Shown here: positions 21,301 through 29,008 of the stretch, one piece after another
How the letters are laid out: the number at the start of each line of letters is the position of its first letter
Position numbering within the stretch: the stretch's first letter is position 1
NCBI RefSeq assembly: GCF_000003815.2
Contig: NC_049984.1
Coordinates: 10,231,087 to 10,295,086 of the forward strand
Source: Branchiostoma floridae
Taxonomy: Eukaryota; Chordata; Leptocardii; Amphioxiformes; Branchiostomatidae
Direction: 5' to 3'
Length of the DNA stretch: 64,000 nucleotides
The notes under the pieces: model-generated
Databases searched by the model: none
What the model saw: the letters and a program-made list of their open reading frames with translations, nothing else
Told to the model about the DNA's origin: nothing
Translations under genes and position numbers: made by a program

Positions 21301-24200
21301 TGGATATGATAGTAAAAACATGAAGTCTTGATCTTCTGAAGTTCATAAAATTGCAATATCATGCCTAAATTAAATTCAACATCTCCCTGTATTCACACAT
21401 TTAAGTCCCAATAAGGGTAGGAAAAAATTTGCCCTAAATGCCATTTATATTCCACCTTCACCATTTCCATCACAGTGTAATTTCCTGTAGTAATCTCACA
21501 ACATGCTGGAAATGACACATGGGATGTTTGCGTGTGAGTCTAATCCAGGCTTGTCCTGCACGGAAGCAAATCTGCCCTTACCATGAAAGTGTGTGTACGC
21601 GTGTAAAGTAAACATCTGAATGAAAACTGTTACTTTAAATGTTTATCTTATTTCTTTTTAAGGGTAGCCATAGGGTGGAACTGTTTTTGTACTGAAGTCA
21701 ATCACACGTGTCTGCGAGCCTATTTTAGCAATTTTGGGCTATTTGGGATTATCCACACTAAGCTAATGTCAATCAAGATCTGAGCAAGATTGAAAATTTT
21801 GGCTTTATCCAGTAAATTGAAAAAAAATTAATCCAAAATAGCTGATGTGGACTACATAATGGTTAGCCAAACAAAATACCATAGATGGAAAAAGAATTTT
21901 GTCATTAAAAAGTGTGCAGGACAAGTCTCTTTTGCCCCCATATGACCATGACGAGTAGCGTATACGTACAAAATCACAGTATGTGGCTTTAGACAAGGAC
22001 AATGCCTGTCTACCATAAGTAATAACAGAGTACCGAGGACAATGGCCTCTTGCCCTGATGCCACAGGAGTAGAGTATAATGGCTCCTGAGACTGACACTA
22101 CCCCCTAGCTTTGAGAATGGACCAAGTCTGACACAGGCATAATTAAGGGCTAAGGGAGGAGAATCAATGATCTCACAAATATGGCAGTAACAAAACAACA
22201 AACCTTTGGGCAGGACCTTCACAGGTACCGGTCTGCCATTTTGGCTCTCAAAGTGGAAAAACTTGTTGTAACCAGTAAAACGTACTCAGTAGTTCTGAAT
22301 GAAAAGATCTTTTACAAGATGTGACATTGTCTAAAACGTTGTATTTCACCTCAAGATTCCTGTAACCTACTAGAAATGAGTATCTTTGTTCATATATCCA
22401 CTACATTTACCAATGTGGTTTTTGTAACAGATGATATTAGAGCTTTGCTACTGACAATTCTACTTTTTTTTGTTCACTTTTATGTCCGACTTCTTTACAT
22501 TATTTGTCCAAAAACAGAATCAAGCCTTCCTAAAACTGACACTGCTTCACATCGGAAAACTGTTGGGATGTTTATTAATTGAGGAGGTTTGGCCAGAATC
22601 GATTAGACACCATATCCAGCATGACTGGTTTCTCAGGGGACCGGCTGATTAAACATGGTATTTACCTGATACAGTAGGCACTGGGGCCTCATTAGTGGGA
22701 GTGCTGCTTCACACTGAGAAGGCCCCTCCCTGGCACTGTACAAACTACCATCATTAAAGCAACATCAAGACAACAACTTACAGTGTCAGGGGAATTCTGC
22801 CAATCAAGCCAGCTATATGTGTGTTTTGGGAAAATGCAGTGTCTACAAAAAGGCTAGTTTTGGCAATGCCATATGGAGTAATGGGAGGAAATAAAGCATG
22901 ACCTGTTAGTGTTACTGACACTACTACTGATATCTATTCTATCATAGGAACAATGATTACAGTATATACAGAGATAAGTATTCTGGAACATAATGTATGT
23001 CACATTTATATATTGCCCATGATTGTAGTCACCATAACCATTACCCTAAGTTGAAAGATGAAAAGGACTGGAGATTGTACTCAAACAAGTAGCAAATACA
23101 ATTTAGCCTGTTCAAGAGCCAGTTTCCATAATTTGTTCCTCTCAATCCGCAGTTTATAGCCTCATAACACAGGTACATAGAAACAAGTTTGAAAGGTTTT
23201 ATGGTGATAAAAACAGAACATTGATCACTGCAATCAGGGAATAACAGGTTGTCCCCAACATAATGTGATGAGTCAAAATCACCATGTAGACAGTCCTGTT
23301 TGTATTTTGTCCTTTAATTAGCCCAGTCTTTCTCCATAATTACAAGTTTTAACGTTACTTCAAACAGTGTATGAAAAATATGTGAACTGTCTTACCTCCA
23401 TGCAGAAGCCTTGCCAGAAGACTGAAGTCTTGGAAGTTGTCCAGAAGGAAGTAGTGATCCTGTTGGCTTGGATAAGCAATGGATCTCAACTCAGCTTCCA
23501 CTGCATCTTCAATTCCCAAGGCAAAGATTTCCACCTGTCGGCCTTGTGCATCCATGTTCCATCCCGACCACCTGAGATTCGCAATCTCTCGCGCTGGAAT
23601 AGAAGGTGGCTGTCCAATATTTGAGCGACCGTCGGTTAGAAGGAAGATGGCTTTCTTCGCTGCTGGTCGACTTGTTAAGAGAACTTGTTTCGCCCTCTCT
23701 AGAGCTGTAGTTGTCGCTGTCCAACCATGTAGAGCTTTGTTCCTGAGCCTTTTCTCAATGTCATCATTGAGTTTGCACTTTGTTAACCTGCTAGAGGCTG
23801 ATCCATCGCTCAGGTAGTCCACATCCACGGATACTGTGGTGCTGTAAGTGATGATGGAGACCCTGGTGTGTACTGAGTTAACACTGAACTCGTACAGGAG
23901 GTTTTCAACAAACTGCAGCATGGAATCCCAGGCTCCGTTGTACCATCCTATACTAGCCGACCTGTCCAACACGAAGATCAAGTCTACCTGTCCATTCAAG
24001 GTGTTTAGCAAAGGTGTGACAAACGACGTGTTCAGTGTCAATGCCATCTGTTCCAGTGTCTCCACGGAAGTTTGTGCGGAAAGTTGGCAATTTACAGGAT
24101 TTAGGAACATCATCGCTGTCAGGAAACAAAATGTTCTGAAAACGGTAAAAGTCGCGCCCGTTTTGGGACGATGCGTCCTTGTGTCGTCTGTTGCCGCCAT
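2661..24200 (-). CDS. SVEP1-like: SVEP1/polydom-like type I membrane protein: vWA, sushi, HYR, EGF, pentraxin, SEA, TM
   Basis: Twenty-seven exons joined by GT-AG sites and phase give 6879 nt (2292 codons plus stop). Plus-strand exon limits, 5' to 3' of the gene: 24200-23396, 19239-19090, 18173-18024, 17132-16905, 16478-16284, 16060-15863, 15709-15455, 15116-14877, 14566-14467, 14190-14099, 13967-13792, 13513-13147, 12727-12572, 12270-12109, 11861-11700, 11174-10965, 9613-9386, 8872-8759, 8149-8018, 7635-7424, 7130-6944, 6421-6194, 5902-4832, 4537-4446, 4336-4269, 3886-3723, 3397-2661. The order up to the pentraxin matches SVEP1, a large secreted matrix and adhesion protein. This product instead ends in nine EGFs, a SEA domain, a helix and a 201-residue tail, so it should be a cell-surface receptor or adhesion molecule. 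The ATG at 24198-24200 follows an in-frame stop at 24285-24287 with no ATG between. A 100-N gap lies in the intron between exons 8 and 9; phases still match across it, but a hidden symmetric exon cannot be excluded. Confidence 0.88.
3723..4537 (-). CDS. Gene 1 exons 24-26: juxtamembrane SEA domain
   Basis: Three exons (4537-4446, 4336-4269, 3886-3723; phases 1-0, 0-2, 2-1) encode residues 1940-2047. They begin [13 protein letters not shown], continue with a Thr/Pro/Glu/Phe strand, and contain SGSVIVDF. In SEA domains the G^SVVV-type loop is where the fold cleaves itself, leaving two non-covalently bound halves. The GSVIV here is close to that consensus. A length near 108 residues and the position just outside the membrane are typical for SEA. 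Confidence 0.8.
4832..5902 (-). CDS. Gene 1 exon 23: nine EGF-like repeats in one exon
   Basis: A single 1071 nt phase 1-1 exon encodes residues 1583-1939. I count nine six-cysteine EGF units, opening with [15 protein letters not shown] and [15 protein letters not shown]. The second has the DECxSSPC start and aromatic positions of calcium-binding EGFs; later units are less canonical ([32 protein letters not shown]). Every other EGF exon of this gene holds one or two units. SVEP1 has sushi repeats at this position instead. Confidence 0.9.
6194..7635 (-). CDS. Gene 1 exons 20-22: pentraxin domain
   Basis: Exons 7635-7424, 7130-6944 and 6421-6194 (phases 1-0, 0-1, 1-1) encode residues 1374-1582, about 209 residues, the usual pentraxin length. 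The middle exon has HVCVSWVS, which fits the pentraxin signature H-x-C-x-[ST]-W-x-[ST]. The third supplies [12 protein letters not shown] across the splice and then [12 protein letters not shown]. The acceptor at 6422 was chosen over one at 6411 because only it keeps this frame. Pentraxin folds bind ligand through calcium; six EGFs followed by a pentraxin is the SVEP1 order. Confidence 0.88.
8018..11174 (-). CDS. Gene 1 exons 16-19: six EGF-like repeats
   Basis: Exons 11174-10965 (two EGFs), 9613-9386 (two), 8872-8759 (one) and 8149-8018 (one), all phase 1-1, encode residues 1146-1373. Most units show the DDC/DEC-C-NGGTC pattern and the [DN]xxYxC stretch of calcium-binding EGFs, for example [10 protein letters not shown] and [14 protein letters not shown]. 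Six EGFs before a pentraxin is the SVEP1 arrangement. Introns between them (0.4-1.4 kb) hold no other gene. Confidence 0.9.
11700..12727 (-). CDS. Gene 1 exons 13-15: three GCC2/GCC3 (ephrin-receptor-like) cysteine-rich modules
   Basis: Exons 12727-12572, 12270-12109 and 11861-11700, all phase 1-1, encode residues 986-1145. Each unit follows the pattern C-x-G-x-[YF]-...-C-x-x-C-...-T-x-C, as in [15 protein letters not shown] and [14 protein letters not shown]. These small modules occur in tandem in SVEP1, SCUBE and ephrin receptor ectodomains and probably act as rigid spacers. Confidence 0.85.
13147..13967 (-). CDS. Gene 1 exons 11-12: unnamed module with basic (furin-like) site
   Basis: Exons 13967-13792 and 13513-13147 (phases 1-0, 0-1) encode residues 805-985. 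I do not recognise a named domain. The first part is helical-looking ([17 protein letters not shown]) and ends with [12 protein letters not shown] basic run FRRRRD follows, then VKRQ, a hydrophobic strand [11 protein letters not shown], a second helical segment, and a closing part with ELNCAPGQ and FGASC that runs into the GCC2 array. RRRR before D would suit furin-type cleavage. A homologous segment sits in gene 2 at 44255-44704. Confidence 0.75.
14099..14566 (-). CDS. Gene 1 exons 9-10: fourth sushi (CCP) module, split by an intron
   Basis: Exons 14566-14467 and 14190-14099 (junction phase 2) encode residues 741-804. The first half has [15 protein letters not shown] and CTVRCNER; the second has [11 protein letters not shown] and PWPDC. 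This gives the sushi signature of a late Cys-x-(5-6)-G-x-W and terminal Cys. The other sushi modules in this gene are single exons, so the phase 2 intron is a local peculiarity. Confidence 0.8.
14638..14737. other. Assembly gap (100 N)
   Basis: Exactly 100 undetermined bases lie in the intron between gene 1 exons 8 and 9. A round 100 usually marks a gap of unknown size. Exon 8 ends in phase 1 and exon 9 starts in the matching phase, so no exon has to be missing. A phase 1-1 exon could still be hidden. Confidence 0.95.
14877..15709 (-). CDS. Gene 1 exons 7-8: two HYR (hyalin repeat) modules
   Basis: Exons 15709-15455 and 15116-14877, both phase 1-1, encode residues 576-660 and 661-740. Each starts with the HYR pattern: [10 protein letters not shown] and [13 protein letters not shown]. 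Each goes on to a W-containing strand ([20 protein letters not shown]). The first ends [15 protein letters not shown] and the second [17 protein letters not shown], both like HYR C-terminal strands. HYR modules are Ig-like folds involved in adhesion; the HYR pair between sushi modules is a SVEP1 hallmark. Confidence 0.87.
15863..17132 (-). CDS. Gene 1 exons 4-6: three sushi (CCP) modules
   Basis: Exons 17132-16905, 16478-16284 and 16060-15863, all phase 1-1, encode residues 369-575. Each has the four-cysteine sushi pattern: SCPMLPA ... [13 protein letters not shown] ... [15 protein letters not shown] ... IMCDVGRTP ... [19 protein letters not shown] ... [13 protein letters not shown] ... [12 protein letters not shown]. 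Each module is about 65-76 residues, slightly longer than the usual 60. Confidence 0.88.
18024..18173 (-). CDS. Gene 1 exon 3: GCC2/ephrin-receptor-like module
   Basis: A 150 nt phase 1-1 exon encodes residues 319-368. It reads [18 protein letters not shown], then [11 protein letters not shown], and ends [14 protein letters not shown]. This is the single cysteine-rich module that precedes the sushi triplet in SVEP1-type proteins. Confidence 0.82.
19090..19239 (-). CDS. Gene 1 exon 2: EGF-like module after the vWA domain
   Basis: A 150 nt phase 1-1 exon encodes residues 269-318. Cysteines are arranged as [18 protein letters not shown] followed by [16 protein letters not shown], an EGF-like pattern with an unusual extra CSC. 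The splice from exon 1 reads [13 protein letters not shown]. Confidence 0.8.
19240..23395 (-). other. Gene 1 intron 1 (4.2 kb)
   Basis: This is the longest intron of the gene, between the vWA exon and the first EGF exon, with GT-AG ends on the minus strand. Apart from the element at 19358-19670 I find no gene or clear repeat. Scattered frames of 60-97 codons have no recognisable domain. A long first intron is a common place for enhancers, but nothing specific supports that here. Confidence 0.7.
19358..19670. repeat. MITE-like element rich in GGGTGCACC
   Basis: A 313 bp segment in gene 1 intron 1 opens with CAGGGCTCGAAATTC and closes with the reverse complement of CAGGGGTTGAAATAC. Both ends are flanked by ATGTC (19353-19357 and 19671-19675), a possible 5 bp target duplication. 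Inside, GGGTGCAC or its complement GTGCACCC occurs about nine times. The CAGGG termini recall hAT-type elements, but an 8 bp duplication is not seen, so the class is uncertain. It has no coding capacity. Confidence 0.65.
23396..24200 (-). CDS. Gene 1 exon 1: signal peptide and von Willebrand factor A domain
   Basis: Residues 1-268. After about 18 polar residues comes a hydrophobic stretch ([13 protein letters not shown]) ending at NC-QLSAQ, a plausible signal cleavage near residue 38. The vWA fold begins [15 protein letters not shown], whose D79-x-S81-x-S83 is the MIDAS metal site. [12 protein letters not shown] (about 160-171) supplies the MIDAS threonine and [10 protein letters not shown] the aspartate D190. 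The whole vWA sits in one exon ending in phase 1 at LLHG. AAAATGG around the start is a good Kozak context. Confidence 0.9.
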
Positions 24201-24287
24201 TTTGAACGTTAATCCTCTGTCGTCTGCAGAATCTAACCGATCGCTTGAAGACGTTTCCTCAATAGTTCTTCTTGTCTGACAGATTTA

Positions 24288-25227
24288 CGACCAACTTCTA
24301 TGAAAGGTCCCTTTGACTCCTGAAAAAAATGAACACACAAAGTAAAGTGAGCAGTTGTTTGCTGAGCTGTTCAGGACGGAAATGCCGGAGAGGTAACACT
24401 GCGTTAGACGACTTGCTCCCAGCAACACACGTCCATCGTCCCGCGCAGGTACTAGTACATAATACACCGTGAAAAATCGTTTCTATCCACCACAAAGACA
24501 TCAACACACACCATTCGTAACCCTTACCCTCTAGTAACCGTCCGCCTAGCAATGCTGGTACTTCTGATGAAGAGGTCACGGAAATAATAACAGAAATATT
24601 TCAGGTGGGCCTTGTGATGACTAAGCCTCCCCCTCTATATTTGGGCAACACGTAGTCTCGTCATACCTGAGCGGTCTCACCTTCGGTAGTCATTACGTAT
24701 GACTGGTTCCCGTGCTCTGATTGGAGCGACCCATGCCTTCGGGCCAACTTGCAAGACTGCGCATTCTTTCTCACTGTTGTGTCCAAATCCTTTGGGTCAA
24801 CTGCGATCACCATATTCGATTCTCATGTAAAGTAGGACAAGTATTGAGTGAGAACAAGAGGATACAACTTCGGAAACGTATTTTTCTATCGTCGTTCTGT
24901 GCGCTTTAAAAGTGTCCCTTTGTCCAGGACACTGGTAATGCTGTCTATGGATTATCCAAATCTTCAGTACGTTATTTTAAAATTTTTACAACGAACAAAA
25001 TAAACTCTTATTGTATTCTTGATGTTACGCCCTGAGAGCGAGTCACCATTGTTTGAACAAGGTCTGTGATTGGCTAGGATGATCCCGGGAAATACCCCCG
25101 CGGCGGTTTCCGATGACGTCAATACAGGGCGTGTCCGCTGGCAGACAGGTGTTTCTTCCTATTCGACATATAAGGCAATGGTTCCAGGTAGCTTGTATTG
25201 TTTTGCGTACAGGTGTGATTTCGTTTA
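24288..25227. other. Intergenic DNA upstream of gene 1
   Basis: This stretch should include the 5' UTR and promoter of gene 1 on the minus strand, but I cannot place a start site. A consensus CRE, TGACGTCA, lies at 25114-25121, and an ATTGG (inverted CCAAT) at 25069-25073. Neither is close enough to a known start to assign. No reading frame here is convincing. Confidence 0.4.
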
Positions 25228-26282
25228 TACCCCCTTTCCACTAAGACGGCGCTCTCACGGCGCTCTCTCTGCGACCTCAAATTGGGAAGAGCGCGGTGAG
25301 AGCGCGGTGGGATCGCCAAGGTCGCCATGGGAGCGCGCAGAGAGCGCGGTGGGAGCGCCATGGTCGCCATGGTCGCCATCACCACCGCGACTGCTTTGAA
25401 CCTGCTCAAAACAGTCGCCATGAGAGCGCCGTGGACGGCGATCCAAGGTGAGCGCAGAGAGAGCGCCAAGAGAGCGCGCAGCGAGCGCCGTGAGCGGCAA
25501 CAGAGCGCACAGCGAGCGCGGCGAGCGCAATAGGCCTCAACAGTGGTTTATGATACCAAATTAGCTAGGACGGCGCTCTCACCGCGCTGTCTCTGCGCTC
25601 TCAACTGCGGTTTGTGAAGAAGTATATTTGACACAGACAAAACCCGGAGAAATGTTTAATATGTACCGATGATTTGCAATTAAGCAAACTGAGAAAGAAT
25701 AACCAAAGTTTAAAAAAACAAAGGTTTATCATTACTCATTATCTTTTGATTTCAACATGATGACATTAGGGTTCTTGTTGTTCATCTGTACATTTAGATT
25801 ATTGAAGTCCCATTTTCAATAGTTTTTTTTCTTCAATCGAAGTGTTTCAGTGTTGTATGAAAAATAAATTTATGGTGAACAAGCTTTATGACAGATTTAA
25901 GAAGAAAGCAGCGAGACAAACGTGTATATTTCAGTCTGAGTGACTGTACAGTTAATAAAATTGGATTTGTTTACAGCCTTGATTTTATACTTTGAATGTT
26001 ATGTAAGACGTAAAAGGGTGACTTCAAAGATACCAAAATACACTATACGTCAAAAGATTCGTTCTTTACCTCTGAAATTCGTTGAATAATCTTTCGAACC
26101 TTTGCTAGCTCATAAAGAGATGCTGACATTTGAGTTTTTCATCGCGGTGAGAGCGCGCTGGGGTCGCCGGAGAGATTCCACTTGAGCAGTTTTTCTGGCG
26201 TCGCGGCGCTCTCACGGCGCTCTGGCCAATTTTCCATCGCAGCGAGAGCGCCGTGAGAGCGCCGTCAAGTGGAAAGGGGGCC
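25228..26282. mobile_element. Non-autonomous terminal-inverted-repeat element, GAGAGCGC-rich
   Basis: The left end (25230 on) reads CCCCCTTTCCACT then GACGGCGCTCTCACGGCGC; the right end (to 26280) is its inverse with a few changes, giving inverted repeats of about 36 bp. Flanks are TTTA (25224-25227) and TTAA (26283-26286), near-identical and close to the piggyBac target TTAA. The interior has dozens of GAGAGCGC or GCGCTCTC motifs in both orientations at 25230-25590 and 26140-26270, and an AT-rich middle. No transposase frame is present. The piggyBac-type assignment is tentative. Confidence 0.75.
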
Positions 26283-26451
26283 TTAAGGATGAATGATATC
26301 TTGTGCGTGATGACCCTAAAAGAAAATTGTTTTCTTTTAGAGAGCCGCAAACAAAATTTGTTACATACGCCTCATAACCCATATTGTGCTACATGTATGT
26401 TATGCTATGCGCTATGTTATTCAACAGGTTACGATTAATGAATGCCTAGGT

Positions 26452-27159
26452 AATCTATACATATATAACTCGTAACCCGAGTAACATATAACTGTATACC
26501 TTGATTATCCAAGTTTCCAGCTAGAATTTGTGAGTTTGCCTGTTGCGAAATCTGAACGAATTCCAGAGTTGTTTGCTTGATTGTTTGTCTGTTTTCACAT
26601 ATTCATTGTCAGTTCTATTGTTTGGTGCTATTGATTTAACCATTGTGACAAGTATGGCAATTCATGAAAGTTCAATTAGAATTGGCGTGGTCTTGACCCA
26701 GCTTCTTCTTGAATCTTGACCGGTGTCTGAATACACATGGGAACGCCAGCAATTACAATATGTGTATTCAACGGCACCTACGAATAGTGTTCACTATTAT
26801 ATAGTCTATGCGTATATTACTCGTAACCCGAGTAACATATAACTTTATACCTTGATTATCTGACTTGTATTTTCTGAGTTTGCCTGTTGCGAAATCTGAA
26901 CGAATTTCAGAGTTGTTTGCTAAATTTGTTTGTCTGTTTTCACAGGTTCATTTGCAGTTCTATTTAATGGTTTAATCCTAGTGTTTGGTGCTATTGATTT
27001 AGCCATTGTGACAAGTATGATAATTTGTGACAGTTCAATCAAGATTGGCGTAGTCTTGACCCAGCTTCCTCTTGAATCTTGACCGGTGTCTGAATACACA
27101 TGGGAACTCCATCAATTACAATATATGTGTTCAACGGCACCTACGAATAGTGTTTACTA
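26452..27159. repeat. Tandem duplication, two copies of about 350 bp
   Basis: Copy 1 (26452-26798) and copy 2 (26803-27159) are offset by 351 bases and are close in sequence throughout. Shared landmarks include CTCGTAACCCGAGTAACATA, TTGCGAAATCTGAACGAAT and TCTTGACCGGTGTCTGAATA. Copy 2 has a small insertion near TTTAATGGTTTAATCCTA. The first landmark contains the near-palindrome ACTCGTAACCCGAGT. No reading frame is conserved. It lies between the two divergent gene starts. Confidence 0.85.
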
Positions 27160-28848
27160 GACAACAACATTAATTCATTAGCACCCTGCTGTTGCTCAAG
27201 ATTCACTTTTAAAACATCCATTTATCTCTTGTATAGTGTCTGCAACAGTTTACCACAACTATTGAATGGAATAGTCATATTCCCGGGGAGTGTCTGGCGC
27301 GGGCGGTTACGCATAGTCACCGTGAGCTTTACCAACACAGGCGCCATCAAGAGTTGTCTACTATAATGTACCACTATGTGCCAATGGTAACGCATGTGAT
27401 ACACATTGTAAAGTACAAACGTGTATTGGAATTTGGAAGAAAAAGCCATTCGACGGCTTGTATCTCAATGTCATTGTTTAAGAATTATTATGCGGAAACT
27501 TTGGTTATCTGGTTGGTTATTGTTTCTCGTTTAAGCATGGTCAATAGGCCATTGAGTTTTTGCCGAAGGCGCTGTTGCTTTCTTTGCACATGCATTTGCG
27601 TATACAATCAACACACACTGTATCAACACATTGTATACTCAGTTCATCGAATCAAATAACAAACATTGTTTGCAAACACTCTGAACTTGCTCCGTTGAAT
27701 CATACACTAAAACACGCACGGGGTGCTCCGTCTAATTTTCAAGCAGATCCTACGGTAGCACAAGATAATCAAAAGCTGCCAGAGGAGTGAAGTCAGCCTA
27801 GGAGTGTGTTTGACTCCCTTTGGCCGGCTCTCCTAGTTTAGTTAGCTTTGATACTATCTTATGTCACTTGGAAAATCTGACTGGAGATTAACTTAGTCCA
27901 CGGCGACGGTCTTGTCAAGGGGATAGTTCGCACAAAGGCCGATGGTAATAGAACAGTTTCGCAGTTTGCTGGTTTGCTCAAATGCGAACCCCTGCTCGAA
28001 CCGATAGAACCGTCAGGGGGCTAACTTAATCAAAATGAGATCTTGCGGAGGCGTTACCATACCAGGAACTGTGTATTCAATAGTACTTTGGGAAGATCTT
28101 TACATTCAAAATACCACATACTTCTTCTTAAGACGTCAGTGTCATTAAAACTTATTTATCTTCATTCGAAAATGATTATAAGTCAATAAGTCGAACCCAG
28201 TAACTTAGAATTTAGAGATAGCTTTCAGACTAGAATAGACCTTGTTTTGAATTGTTCTACACTATTTGTCCGTCCCGATGTTACCTGCAATTAGTCCTCG
28301 GGCAAGATTTCGCAATAAACTTATCTAGCGATTGATAGCAATCTTCCTTCATAAAACAAATGTCATCGAAAACTGAATTTGACAATTGATGATTTAGTTG
28401 ACAATTGATACGATTTTACTACATTACGGAGCAATCATATCTTATGGTACTAATAATACATTTCTTCAAGTTATGTTGCAATAACATAAGATAAGTACTA
28501 TATTGGTCGTGAATCAAGTTAACGCTTGAATCAAACAGAGAACTCCATCGCCGCGACCAAGTGTGGTCCTGTTTTGCTGCTTGCAAGAAAAGGAGAACTT
28601 GAACTAGTCACGCAAGAACAGACATGAAGGAACAGGTATGTTTGTGCTGTGTGTAGGTAACCGTATCGGCATGTCTTACAAAGGAGGTGGTCACACGACC
28701 ACAAAGGGCCAATCACGCATCATGTCCAAAGCCTTGTGTGTCCCAAATTAGGACGACACATCATAGGGACTTTACGCCAGTTAAGAGCCTGCTCAGCACA
28801 CACCATCTGCAGGCAGCAGTTCCTCTTTCATTGTCGCGCACGCTGAGA
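27160..28848. other. Intergenic DNA upstream of gene 2
   Basis: No convincing gene; the frames present (for example 27354-27659 plus) show no domain. The right part should hold the promoter of gene 2, but I see no TATA box at a sensible distance from the start at 28921. Confidence 0.4.
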
Positions 28849-28920
28849 TGAAGTACAGTAGAAGCAAGACTCCTAGCTAGCGAAAGTTACCAGGATTTAA
28901 CTGACCAAGCTTCGAGCAAA

Positions 28921-29008
28921 ATGCGTCGTGGAGGCGTCACACGCAGTCCGCTTGGGTTGCCCATGACATGCGTCGTTGTTTTCTTACTCTTTGCGGTTGA
29001 GAAACTTG
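28921..29008 (+). CDS. Gene 2 exon 1: start and signal peptide
   Basis: Residues 1-29. [12 protein letters not shown] is basic and polar and is followed by the hydrophobic core [12 protein letters not shown], a standard secretory signal. The donor TTG|GTGAGT closes the exon in phase 1 and joins DASLLVTNG, the first strand of propeller 1. Confidence 0.8.

Noticed and set aside
27960-28200. Possible tRNA box B (TTCGAACC-like words)
   Set aside because: The words lack a matching box A and a cloverleaf with a 7 bp acceptor stem.
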